A stretch of DNA of 7,843 nucleotides from Nitrospinota bacterium (GTDB lineage Bacteria; Tectomicrobia; Entotheonellia; J063): the NCBI GenBank assembly GCA_003696125.1, contig RFHZ01000358.1, forward strand, positions 1 to 7,843, read 5' to 3'. Position 1 is the stretch's first letter, and each line of letters opens with the position of its first letter. Below, one piece after another: positions 1 through 5,020 of the stretch. A model generated the notes under the pieces. It was not told the DNA's origin. It searched no databases and worked only from the letters and a program-made list of their open reading frames with translations. Both the position numbers and the translations under genes were made by a program.

Positions 1-320
1 CAGACGACATTGAGGGCGGTTACCGGCCTGCCCCCCATCGCGTACACGTCGCTCAAGGCATTGGCCGCGGCGATCTGGCCGTACGTATAGGGATCATCCA
101 CGATCGGGGTGAAGAAGTCGATCGTCTGCACCAGGGCGAGATCGTCTCGTACCTTATAGATACCTGCATCGTCGGCCGTGCTGATGTCGACGAGCAGGTT
201 GGGATCATTCTGTAGGGGCAAATCTTGCAGCGCCTTGCCCAGCACCGCCGGGCTCATCTTCGACGCTCAGCCCGCACACGCGACCATGCTGGTCAAACGC
301 CAGCGGTCTTGCTTTCGCAT
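1..320 (-). CDS. selD: Selenide, water dikinase SelD, selenocysteine form, N-terminal part
   Basis: SelD makes selenophosphate from selenide and ATP; this is the selenium donor for selenocysteine and selenouridine. Reading from ATG at 320 gives 106 codons before the window edge, open except for one TGA at codon 18 (269-267). The reading CAG-U-ASK (15-21) aligns with E. coli SelD GAG-C17-GCK20: the UGA sits exactly at catalytic Cys17 and Lys21 matches Lys20. Family positions continue unbroken past the TGA: DDAGIY (50-55), [12 protein letters not shown] (66-77) and [16 protein letters not shown] (84-99), with Asp51, Asp68 and Asp91 in the metal/ATP-binding positions. The second cysteine of the E. 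coli motif is Ser20 here. GGAG at 330-327 is 6 bases before the ATG. I infer a functional selenoprotein, not a broken gene, because conservation is equal on both sides of the UGA and a SECIS-like hairpin follows. The C-terminal two thirds lie outside the window. Confidence 0.93.
229..269 (-). promoter_or_regulatory. Bacterial SECIS-like element after the selD UGA
   Basis: In minus-strand RNA the UGA (269-267) is followed 13 nt later by a hairpin. GCCCGG (253-248) pairs with CUGGGC (242-237) in six pairs including one G-U, and the loop is CGGUG (247-243). The loop starts 19 nt after the UGA and has G at its second position. Both fit the usual bacterial SECIS pattern: in-frame, just downstream, apical loop roughly 16-37 nt away, early loop G for SelB. 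A lower helix AGCG (267-264) with CGCU (232-229) would close the element next to the UGA. The hairpin lies in coding sequence, as expected for bacteria. Folding was done by eye. Confidence 0.75.
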
Positions 321-380
321 AGGCTACTCCTGCCTGCTGATACAGCCACCATCTTCGATTGGGTAACGGATACTGCCTGT

Positions 381-399
381 GGTTCCCTCCCGGGAAACC
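381..399 (-). other. Stem-loop in the predicted selD leader
   Basis: GGTT-CCC (381-387) pairs with GGG-A-AACC (392-399) with one bulged base and a TCCC loop. It falls about 8-26 nt after the predicted selD transcription start. A 5' mRNA-stabilising or regulatory role is inference; it could also be a chance GC-rich inverted repeat. Confidence 0.35.
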
Positions 400-412
400 G
401 GATACTCGGTAT

Positions 413-441
413 ATGATATCGTAGTGCTCCTCGATTTACAA
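413..441 (-). promoter_or_regulatory. Predicted sigma70-type promoter of selD
   Basis: Minus strand: -35 TTGTAA (441-436, 4 of 6 consensus), 17-base spacer, -10 TATCAT (418-413, 5 of 6). The start would be near 406, giving a leader of about 86 nt before the selD ATG at 320. It lies back to back with the promoter of the plus-strand AcoX-like gene. Confidence 0.5.
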
Positions 442-465
442 GACACTTTTGGCCCAGGTGTCCCA

Positions 466-494
466 TTGACCTTTCCGGCAGGGCATGCTATGGT
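466..494 (+). promoter_or_regulatory. Predicted extended -10 sigma70-type promoter of the AcoX-like gene
   Basis: -35 TTGACC (466-471, 5 of 6), a 17-base spacer and -10 TATGGT (489-494) preceded by TG at 486-487, the extended -10 arrangement. The predicted start is near 501, 56 bases before the ATG at 557. Confidence 0.6.
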
Positions 495-501
495 AGGCAT
501 A

Positions 502-520
502 GAGGAAGGGAACCTTCCTC
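502..520 (+). other. Perfect stem-loop at the predicted 5' end of the AcoX-like mRNA
   Basis: GAGGAAGG (502-509) and CCTTCCTC (513-520) form a perfect 8-bp stem with a 3-base GAA loop. It starts almost at the predicted transcription start (about 501). No T-run follows, so it is not an intrinsic terminator. A 5' stabilising hairpin is the simplest inference. Confidence 0.45.
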
Positions 521-556
521 CCCGTATCCCCCAATAGAGGAGCAGAGACCGGTTCG

Positions 557-1537
557 ATGAGCAGTGTCGGAATCATCGCCAATCCCGAGTCGGGAAGAGA
601 CATCCGCCGCCTGGTGGCCCATGGCTCTATCTTCGACAACTACGAAAAGGCCAACATCGTGCGTCGGGTGCTGTTGGGACTGGAAGCGGTCGGGGTGGAG
701 CAGGTCTGGCTGATGCCGGACGCCTTTGGCATCGGGCAACGGGCCCTTGACGGACTCCGGCTCCGGCTCAGGGTCTCCCTGCTCCCGATGCCCACCACCT
801 TTACCGCTGCCGATTCGCACCTGGCCACGTGCCTGATGGCAGAGAGGGGAGTGGGGTGCATCATCACCCTGGGAGGTGATGGGACCAACCGCATCGTGGC
901 CAAGGCCAGGAGCGCTGTCCCCCTCCTCCCCATTTCTACCGGGACGAACAACGTCTTTCCCCGCATGATCGAGGGGACCGTTGCCGGGCTGGCTGCCGGC
1001 CTGGTGGCGCGAGGACTTGCCCCAGAAGCGGTGGATAGTGTCCCCTGCCTGGAGATACGGCGGGAGCGGGGTCCAGAGGATATGGCGCTGATCGATGCTG
1101 CCGTGTACGACGAGCCGTTCGTGGCGGCACGAGCCCTTTGGGACATGCACAAGCTCAAAGCCGTTGTCCTGGCCAGGGTAGAGCCCGGCAGCATCGGCCT
1201 CTCCTCCATCGGAGCCCATCTGCTGGCGCACGACCAGGAGGAGAAGGGACTCTATATCCGTACCGGGAGCGGGGGACGGCAGGTGCTGGCCCCGGTGGCC
1301 CCCGGCCTGGTGCAGAGCGTACCGGTCAGCGAGTATCGTATCCTGTGTCCAGGAGAGACGGTGGTCATGGGGCAGTCCCGGCCCGCCGTTCTGGCCCTGG
1401 ATGGAGAACGGGAGATCGAACTCCGGGCCGGAGAGCGGGTCTGGGTGCGCCTGAGCGCTGCCGGACCGCGTGTGGTCGATGTACGGAAAGCGATCACCGC
1501 TGCGGCAGGTGCCGGTGTCTTCCTGCGGTCCGACTAA
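557..1537 (+). CDS. AcoX-like / ATP-NAD kinase-fold protein
   Basis: This 326-residue protein has the NAD kinase/diacylglycerol kinase-type nucleotide-binding core. IANPESGRDIRR (7-18) is the AcoX-type N-terminal loop, GGDGTNR (106-112) is the hallmark nucleotide-binding motif, and STGTNNVFP (127-135) is the second conserved segment. LDGERE (281-286) near the end resembles the C-terminal DG element of NAD kinase-fold proteins. Length and motifs fit the AcoX family, named from acetoin-degradation operons, where its substrate has not been established to my knowledge. No acetoin dehydrogenase genes are present here; the gene has its own promoter and stands alone, so a role in acetoin use is not supported by context. 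It is longer than, and distinct from, canonical NadK. GAGGAG (537-542) is 14 bases before the ATG, a long spacing, but no in-frame start lies closer. Its stop is two bases from that of the convergent phosphodiesterase gene. Confidence 0.85.
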   Translation: MSSVGIIANPESGRDIRRLVAHGSIFDNYEKANIVRRVLLGLEAVGVEQVWLMPDAFGIGQRALDGLRLRLRVSLLPMPTTFTAADSHLATCLMAERGVGCIITLGGDGTNRIVAKARSAVPLLPISTGTNNVFPRMIEGTVAGLAAGLVARGLAPEAVDSVPCLEIRRERGPEDMALIDAAVYDEPFVAARALWDMHKLKAVVLARVEPGSIGLSSIGAHLLAHDQEEKGLYIRTGSGGRQVLAPVAPGLVQSVPVSEYRILCPGETVVMGQSRPAVLALDGEREIELRAGERVWVRLSAAGPRVVDVRKAITAAAGAGVFLRSD

Positions 1538-1539
1538 AC

Positions 1540-2304
1540 TCACCTGGGGGAGAGCAAGGATGAGGAAAAGGTTCTCATCTCCTCCTGCAGTCGATCCGGG
1601 TATTTGGTAATGATCCCATCGACCGATTCGCGCAGGAGTCGACGCATGGTCCGGCGATGGTTAACCGTCCAGATGAAGAGCCGGGTTCGGGTGGCCTTGA
1701 TCTGGCGAATCACGGTCCGGGTGGCGCGTAACCAGTACAGGATATAGGTGGCACGGAGTTGCTGGACCTGGGAGAGGAGGGCAGGAGAATAGTGACGCGT
1801 GATCAACCCTATGGGTAAGGAGGGTGCCTTCCGGTGAATCTCGACCAGGAGGCGGGCATCAAAGGAGGAGAGGAGGACTTCATCTGCGGTGAGGTGATAC
1901 ATCCGGATCAGGTGTAAGACCTTGTCTACGATACCGGGATAACCGGGGAAGGGATTCTTGATCTCGATGTCCAGTCCCACCTTTCCCCGGCAGAGCTCGA
2001 TCACCTCCCGCAGGGTCGGCACCCGTTCCCCGGCAAAGGCCCTGTGGAACCAGGACCCGGCGTCAAAGCTCTGGATAGAGGAGAGGGGAAGCGCTCTGAC
2101 CGTTCCCCGGCCGTTGGTCGTCCGGCGCAGATCCGGATCGTGGAGCACGACCAGCTCGCCGTCCCGGCTCAGGTGCACGTCGAGTTCGATCATATCGGCT
2201 CCGATGGCCATGGCGGCCTGAAAGGCAGCAAGGGTATTCTCCGGGGCAACCCCGGAAAACCCTCGATGGGCGATCACAAGCGGTTTTGTCCTGTCCCCTG
2301 GCAT
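1540..2304 (-). CDS. Glycerophosphodiester phosphodiesterase (GlpQ/UgpQ family)
   Basis: It hydrolyses glycerophosphodiesters, the deacylated phospholipids, to glycerol 3-phosphate and an alcohol, using a divalent metal on a TIM barrel. From the ATG at 2304 it is 254 residues. Family motifs are intact: AHRG (12-15) with His13/Arg14, PENT (21-24), ELDVHLSRDG (40-49) with metal ligands Glu40 and Asp42, LHDP (54-57) with catalytic His55, DIEIK (112-116) with Glu114, and the C-terminal WTVN and DGIITKYPD. No signal peptide or membrane segment is seen, so the cytoplasmic UgpQ type fits better than periplasmic GlpQ. A TTG at 2313 would add three residues; GAGG sits 3 bases before the ATG, while GGAGG lies 15 bases before the TTG, so neither start is ideal. 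The conserved region begins well after both. No transporter gene is adjacent. Confidence 0.93.
   Translation of the reverse strand: MPGDRTKPLVIAHRGFSGVAPENTLAAFQAAMAIGADMIELDVHLSRDGELVVLHDPDLRRTTNGRGTVRALPLSSIQSFDAGSWFHRAFAGERVPTLREVIELCRGKVGLDIEIKNPFPGYPGIVDKVLHLIRMYHLTADEVLLSSFDARLLVEIHRKAPSLPIGLITRHYSPALLSQVQQLRATYILYWLRATRTVIRQIKATRTRLFIWTVNHRRTMRRLLRESVDGIITKYPDRLQEEMRTFSSSLLSPR
1559..1579. terminator. Possible stem-loop at the convergent gene junction
   Basis: GATGAG-G-AA (1559-1567) pairs with TTCTCATC (1572-1579), with one bulged G and an AAGG loop. It lies 22 bases past the AcoX-like stop and inside the last codons of the phosphodiesterase gene. There is no T-tract on either strand, so terminator activity is doubtful; it is listed because it is the only hairpin I found at this junction. 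Confidence 0.25.
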
Positions 2305-2343
2305 GATCCTCAACGCTAGAATTCGAATCCTCCGCGGAGAAGG

Positions 2344-2362
2344 AAACCCTGCTCCCGGGTTT
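2344..2362 (-). other. Stem-loop in the predicted phosphodiesterase leader
   Basis: AAACCC (2344-2349) and GGGTTT (2357-2362) form a perfect 6-bp stem with a 7-base loop. On the minus strand it lies about 13-31 nt after the predicted start near 2374. The perfect palindrome CTCCGCGGAG (2330-2339) follows it in the same leader. Either could be an operator or a 5' mRNA structure; the sequence does not decide. Confidence 0.35.
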
Positions 2363-2380
2363 GGCCTGTTCCAATTATAT

Positions 2381-2409
2381 CCTATAGCGGTTCATGGCGT
2401 ATTTGTCAA
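2381..2409 (-). promoter_or_regulatory. Predicted sigma70-type promoter of the phosphodiesterase gene
   Basis: Minus strand: perfect -35 TTGACA (2409-2404), 17-base spacer, -10 TATAGG (2386-2381, 4 of 6). A perfect TATAAT also occurs at 2379-2374 but would be 24 bases from the -35. The start would be near 2374. I found no equally good promoter for the opposite gene; TTGGCC (2361-2366) with TATAGC (2383-2388), spacing 16, is a weak plus-strand candidate sharing the same TATA. Confidence 0.55.
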
Positions 2410-2427
2410 CCTGTACACCGTTCCTTT

Positions 2428-2448
2428 TCACCAGGGAGAGGCTGGTGA
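2428..2448 (+). other. Stem-loop upstream of the amidohydrolase gene
   Basis: TCACCAG (2428-2434) and CTGGTGA (2442-2448) make a perfect 7-bp stem with loop GGAGAGG. It ends 20 bases before the gene's GGAGG ribosome site. The purine-rich loop is itself Shine-Dalgarno-like. Possible translational control or an inverted-repeat operator; function unproven. Confidence 0.35.
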
Positions 2449-2468
2449 CAGGGAGCAATGCAAGCAAA

Positions 2469-2473
2469 GGAGG
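2469..2473 (+). promoter_or_regulatory. Ribosome binding site that sets the amidohydrolase start
   Basis: GGAGG, within AAAGGAGG, is 5 bases before the ATG at 2479. It lies inside the longer open frame that begins at 2458, which argues against the 2458 start. The ATG at 2476 is only 2 bases away and would be too close. Confidence 0.7.
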
Positions 2474-2478
2474 GCATG

Positions 2479-3630
2479 ATGTACGAGCTTTTGTTGAAAG
2501 GTGGACGGGTACTTGATCCCACACAGGGACTCGATGAGGAACTCGATGTGGCCCTGGCCGGGGGGAAGGTGGCCAGGCTGGCTCCCCGCATCCCGGCAGA
2601 AGAGGCGAAAGAGGTGCTGGAAGTCCCGGGAAAACTCGTCACCCCGGGCCTCATCGACATGCATGTCCATGTCTTTGCCGGGGTCTCCCATTACGGGGTA
2701 GACGTCGATCCGGGATGTCTGGCCAAGGGAGTGACCACGGCTCTCGATGCCGGATCGGCCGGATCACAGACCTTCCCCGGTTTCCGGCGCTATATCATCG
2801 ATGTCTGTGCCACGCGTCTCTTTGCCCTGCTGAACATCTCCGCCATCGGCATGGTGACCGGCATGGAATCCACCCCCGCCGTGGGTGAACTGGAAGAGAT
2901 CCGCTACCTTCACACCGGGGCTGCCATCCAGACCATCGAGGAGAACCGGGACGTGATCCTGGGGGTCAAGGTCCGTCTCAGCAGCTACCTGGCCCGGGAC
3001 GGCCAGAACGAACGGCAGGCGCTGAAACTCGCCCGTGAAGCAGCCGATGCCGTCCAGCTCCCCCTGATGATCCATACCCCTGACTCCTCGCTCCCCCTCG
3101 AAGACATCCTGGCCATGATGAAGGAAGGGGATATTTTGACCCACTGCTTTCACGGCCGGAGGGCAGGCATCCTCGATGAACGGGGCAAGGTGAGAGGAGC
3201 GGTGCGCAAGGCCATAGAGCGAGGCGTGCTTCTCGATGTCGGTCATGGGGTAGGGAGCTTTACCTTCCAGACCGCCACCACAGCGATGGCCCAGGGGATC
3301 ATGCCCTCTACCATCAGCAGCGACCTGCACCGGTACAACATCAACGGACCGGTCTTTGACCTGGCCACCACCGTCTCCAAGTTTCTCCTCTTAGGCGTCC
3401 CCCTGGACGAGGCCTTGAAGCGGGTCACCACCCATCCGGCCCGGGCCTTGAAGATGGAGGGACAGATCGGAACCCTTAAGGAGGGGGCAGAAGGGGATGT
3501 GGCGGTCTTTGAGCTGGCCGAAGGGGAGTTCTCCTTTGTGGATACGGCCGGGGAGGAACGGATCGGCCATCAAAAACTGATCCCGGTACACGTCATTCGA
3601 GGAGGAAAGATTTATCGAAAAGGGAATTAA
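2479..3630 (+). CDS. Amidohydrolase/deacetylase-family metallohydrolase
   Basis: A 383-residue TIM-barrel metal hydrolase of the amidohydrolase superfamily, closest in style to the dihydroorotase-like EF_0837/Atu3266 group often annotated as amidohydrolase/deacetylase. Visible metal-site residues: DMHVHV (60-65) with His62 and His64 after strand 1; Lys164 in GVKVR as probable carboxylated bridging lysine; His199 in MIHT; His222 and/or His225 in THCFHG; and Asp282 in SSDLH as the probable catalytic acid/base. The N-terminal MYELLLKGGRVLDP and the C-terminal GTLKEGAEGDVAVFEL are the usual small beta-sandwich parts. The substrate cannot be read from sequence; N-acyl amino or hydroxy acid derivatives or cyclic amides are possible. 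It is not a clear pyrimidine-pathway PyrC. The stop is 18 bases before the acyl-CoA dehydrogenase start and contiguous with its ribosome site, so the two are probably cotranscribed. Confidence 0.88.
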   Translation: MYELLLKGGRVLDPTQGLDEELDVALAGGKVARLAPRIPAEEAKEVLEVPGKLVTPGLIDMHVHVFAGVSHYGVDVDPGCLAKGVTTALDAGSAGSQTFPGFRRYIIDVCATRLFALLNISAIGMVTGMESTPAVGELEEIRYLHTGAAIQTIEENRDVILGVKVRLSSYLARDGQNERQALKLAREAADAVQLPLMIHTPDSSLPLEDILAMMKEGDILTHCFHGRRAGILDERGKVRGAVRKAIERGVLLDVGHGVGSFTFQTATTAMAQGIMPSTISSDLHRYNINGPVFDLATTVSKFLLLGVPLDEALKRVTTHPARALKMEGQIGTLKEGAEGDVAVFELAEGEFSFVDTAGEERIGHQKLIPVHVIRGGKIYRKGN

Positions 3631-3635
3631 GCGAT

Positions 3636-3640
3636 GGAGG
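3636..3640 (+). promoter_or_regulatory. Ribosome binding site that sets the acyl-CoA dehydrogenase start
   Basis: GGAGG, extended to GGAGGTGA (3636-3643), is an exact anti-Shine-Dalgarno match 8 bases before ATG 3649. It overlaps the alternative ATG at 3634, which has only AAGGG about 10 bases upstream. Confidence 0.75.
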
Positions 3641-3648
3641 TGACGGAC

Positions 3649-4812
3649 ATGGAGTTTCGTGTGCCCGACGAGATCAAGGAATTGAAAAAGGTGGTACGCC
3701 GCTTTGTGGAAGAGGAGTTACGCCCCTTAGAGCGGGAAGTGGAAGAGAAGGGCGTCTCACCAGAATTGCGGAAGGCTTTGACGAAAAAAGCGGTAGATCT
3801 GGGGATTTACGCTCTGGCCATGCCCAAAGAGTACGGGGGAGGGGGATTGGGACTGCTGGGACAGGTGATGATCGCCGAGGAGATGGGACGGATTCACCCC
3901 TCGCTCCGTTTTGTCGTGTCCGACGGGGACCAGATGGTGCTGCACTGGGGCACGGAAGAGCAGAAGCAGCGCTACCTCGTTCCGGTCATCCGCGGGGAGA
4001 AGATCCCGGCCATCGGCATGACCGAACCGGATGCGGGTTCAGACATCTCCATGATCAAGACCACGGCGGTGCGAGACGGTGATCACTGGATCCTCAACGG
4101 CACCAAGCACTTTACCACCTACGCCGATATCGCCGACTACATCAAGGTCTTTGCCGTGACCGACAAGAGCAAAGGGGCACGCGGAGGGATCACCTGCTTC
4201 CTCGTCGATACCGATACACCGGGATTCCGGGTGACCAAGGTCTTCGATTCCATTGCCCGGAGTCTCCATGTCTGCGAAGAGGTGTTCGAGAACTGTATCG
4301 TCCCGCATGAGAACGTCCTGGGCGGAGTCGGGCAAGGACATAAGGTCTTTGGGACCACGTACGCCATGAACCGGGGACGGTACGGCGGTTTCTGTGTCGG
4401 TATTGCCGAATACCTGCTGGAGAAGTGCCGGGATTACGCCAAGCAGCGCGTCCTCTTCGGGGAGCCGATCGCCAATCGACAGGCGATCCAGTGGATGCTG
4501 GCCGATACGGCCATCGATATCTATGCCACCCGCATGATGACCTATAACTTTGCCTGGCGTTACGACCAGGGGATGGATGTGCGCCATGAGTCCTCCATGG
4601 TCAAGACCTTTGCCGTGGAGATGGTGGGGAGGGCTGCTGACCGGGCCATCCAGATCCACGGGGGGATGGGCTTGATGAAAGATCTCCCCTTTGAACGGAT
4701 CTACCGGGAGGTGCGAGCCCTGCGCATCGCCGGAGGGACCACCGAGATCCAGCGGATGATCATCGCCCGCAACATCCTGCGGGGACACGTCTCCACCGGC
4801 TATAATATCTGA
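3649..4812 (+). CDS. Acyl-CoA dehydrogenase family flavoprotein, atypical active site
   Basis: A 387-residue, full-length FAD-dependent acyl-CoA dehydrogenase fold protein. Landmarks: MPKEYGGGG (58-66), FAD/substrate segment MTEPDAGSDI (124-133), KHFTTYADIADY (153-164), RVLFGEPIANRQ (267-278), QIHGGMGLMKD (335-345) and C-terminal AGGTTEIQRMIIARNIL (361-377). Aligned by eye to medium-chain enzyme numbering, the Glu376 position is Gly362. The alternative base position on helix G (isovaleryl-CoA dehydrogenase Glu254) is Asn241, so neither usual catalytic glutamate is present. Asp92 and Asp94 (VVSDGDQM) lie where the substrate pocket is expected. This resembles the situation described for cyclohex-1-ene-1-carboxyl-CoA dehydrogenase, which uses an aspartate base; that assignment is a hypothesis. 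An ATG at 3634 would add five residues. The partner electron-transfer flavoprotein is not in the window. It appears to be the second gene of an operon with the amidohydrolase. Confidence 0.93.
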   Translation: MEFRVPDEIKELKKVVRRFVEEELRPLEREVEEKGVSPELRKALTKKAVDLGIYALAMPKEYGGGGLGLLGQVMIAEEMGRIHPSLRFVVSDGDQMVLHWGTEEQKQRYLVPVIRGEKIPAIGMTEPDAGSDISMIKTTAVRDGDHWILNGTKHFTTYADIADYIKVFAVTDKSKGARGGITCFLVDTDTPGFRVTKVFDSIARSLHVCEEVFENCIVPHENVLGGVGQGHKVFGTTYAMNRGRYGGFCVGIAEYLLEKCRDYAKQRVLFGEPIANRQAIQWMLADTAIDIYATRMMTYNFAWRYDQGMDVRHESSMVKTFAVEMVGRAADRAIQIHGGMGLMKDLPFERIYREVRALRIAGGTTEIQRMIIARNILRGHVSTGYNI

Positions 4813-4817
4813 GAACA

Positions 4818-4849
4818 GAGGGGGGCATCCGGTGGGATGGTCCCCCCTC
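4818..4849 (+). terminator. Strong hairpin ending the amidohydrolase-dehydrogenase operon
   Basis: GAGGGGGG (4818-4825) pairs perfectly with CCCCCCTC (4842-4849). Inside, CATCC (4826-4830) pairs with GGATG (4835-4839) around a GGTG loop, with two bulged bases at 4840-4841. It starts six bases after the dehydrogenase stop. There is no immediate T-tract, so it may act with Rho or as a 3' stabiliser rather than as a textbook intrinsic terminator. Confidence 0.55.
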
Positions 4850-4861
4850 CGAGATATGTAC

Positions 4862-4890
4862 TTGCAATTCTCCTCCCTCTCTTCTAGAAT
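4862..4890 (+). promoter_or_regulatory. Predicted sigma70-type promoter of the larE cluster
   Basis: -35 TTGCAA (4862-4867, 4 of 6), 17-base spacer, -10 TAGAAT (4885-4890, 5 of 6); predicted start near 4897. It follows the terminator-like hairpin directly and gives a leader of about 124 nt. A start here would exclude the upstream in-frame extension of larE. Confidence 0.5.
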
Positions 4891-4903
4891 ACCCACAGGA
4901 GGA

Positions 4904-4930
4904 CTCGCACCTGTCAAACTGGTCGGCGAG
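4904..4930 (+). other. Stem-loop in the larE leader
   Basis: CTCGC-ACC (4904-4911) pairs with GGT-CG-GCGAG (4921-4930), eight pairs with a 2-base bulge and a 9-base loop, about 8-34 nt after the predicted start. The rest of the leader (4931-5020) is purine-rich, with a small hairpin GGCTG/CAGCT (4976-4990). I could not match it to a riboswitch class I know. Confidence 0.35.
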
Positions 4931-5020
4931 GAGGAGCAGGGAAGTGGCGGGAAAGAGGATCAGAGCGATAATCGAGGCTGGAGAGCAGCTTTGCATAGCA
5001 GATGGAGGCAGAGGACGTCC

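Noticed and set aside
267-269. selD as a pseudogene broken by a nonsense mutation
   Set aside because: The only stop lies exactly at the catalytic Cys/Sec position, a SECIS-like hairpin follows, and the frame stays intact with conserved metal-binding residues.
178-416. Two 62-63 codon plus-strand frames near the left end
   Set aside because: They are antisense to selD and its leader, with no ribosome site or recognisable motif.
488-1543. A 351-codon minus-strand open frame, longer than the AcoX-like gene it covers
   Set aside because: It has no recognisable motifs and a low-complexity composition rich in Gly, His, Pro and Asp, typical of the antisense of a GC-rich gene. The plus frame has GGDGTNR and a promoter.
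4039-4917. A 292-codon minus-strand frame antisense to the acyl-CoA dehydrogenase
   Set aside because: It is the shadow of a clearly conserved gene; composition is Gly/Asp/His/Pro-rich and no domain is recognisable.
4832-5020. In-frame 63-codon N-terminal extension of larE
   Set aside because: Its GTG start lies in the loop of the terminator-like hairpin, it precedes the predicted promoter, and LarE homologues begin near the 5021 ATG.
4897-5020. Known riboswitch (nickel/cobalt, TPP, SAM, fluoride) in the larE leader
   Set aside because: None of the conserved cores I know could be matched by eye; only generic hairpins are visible.
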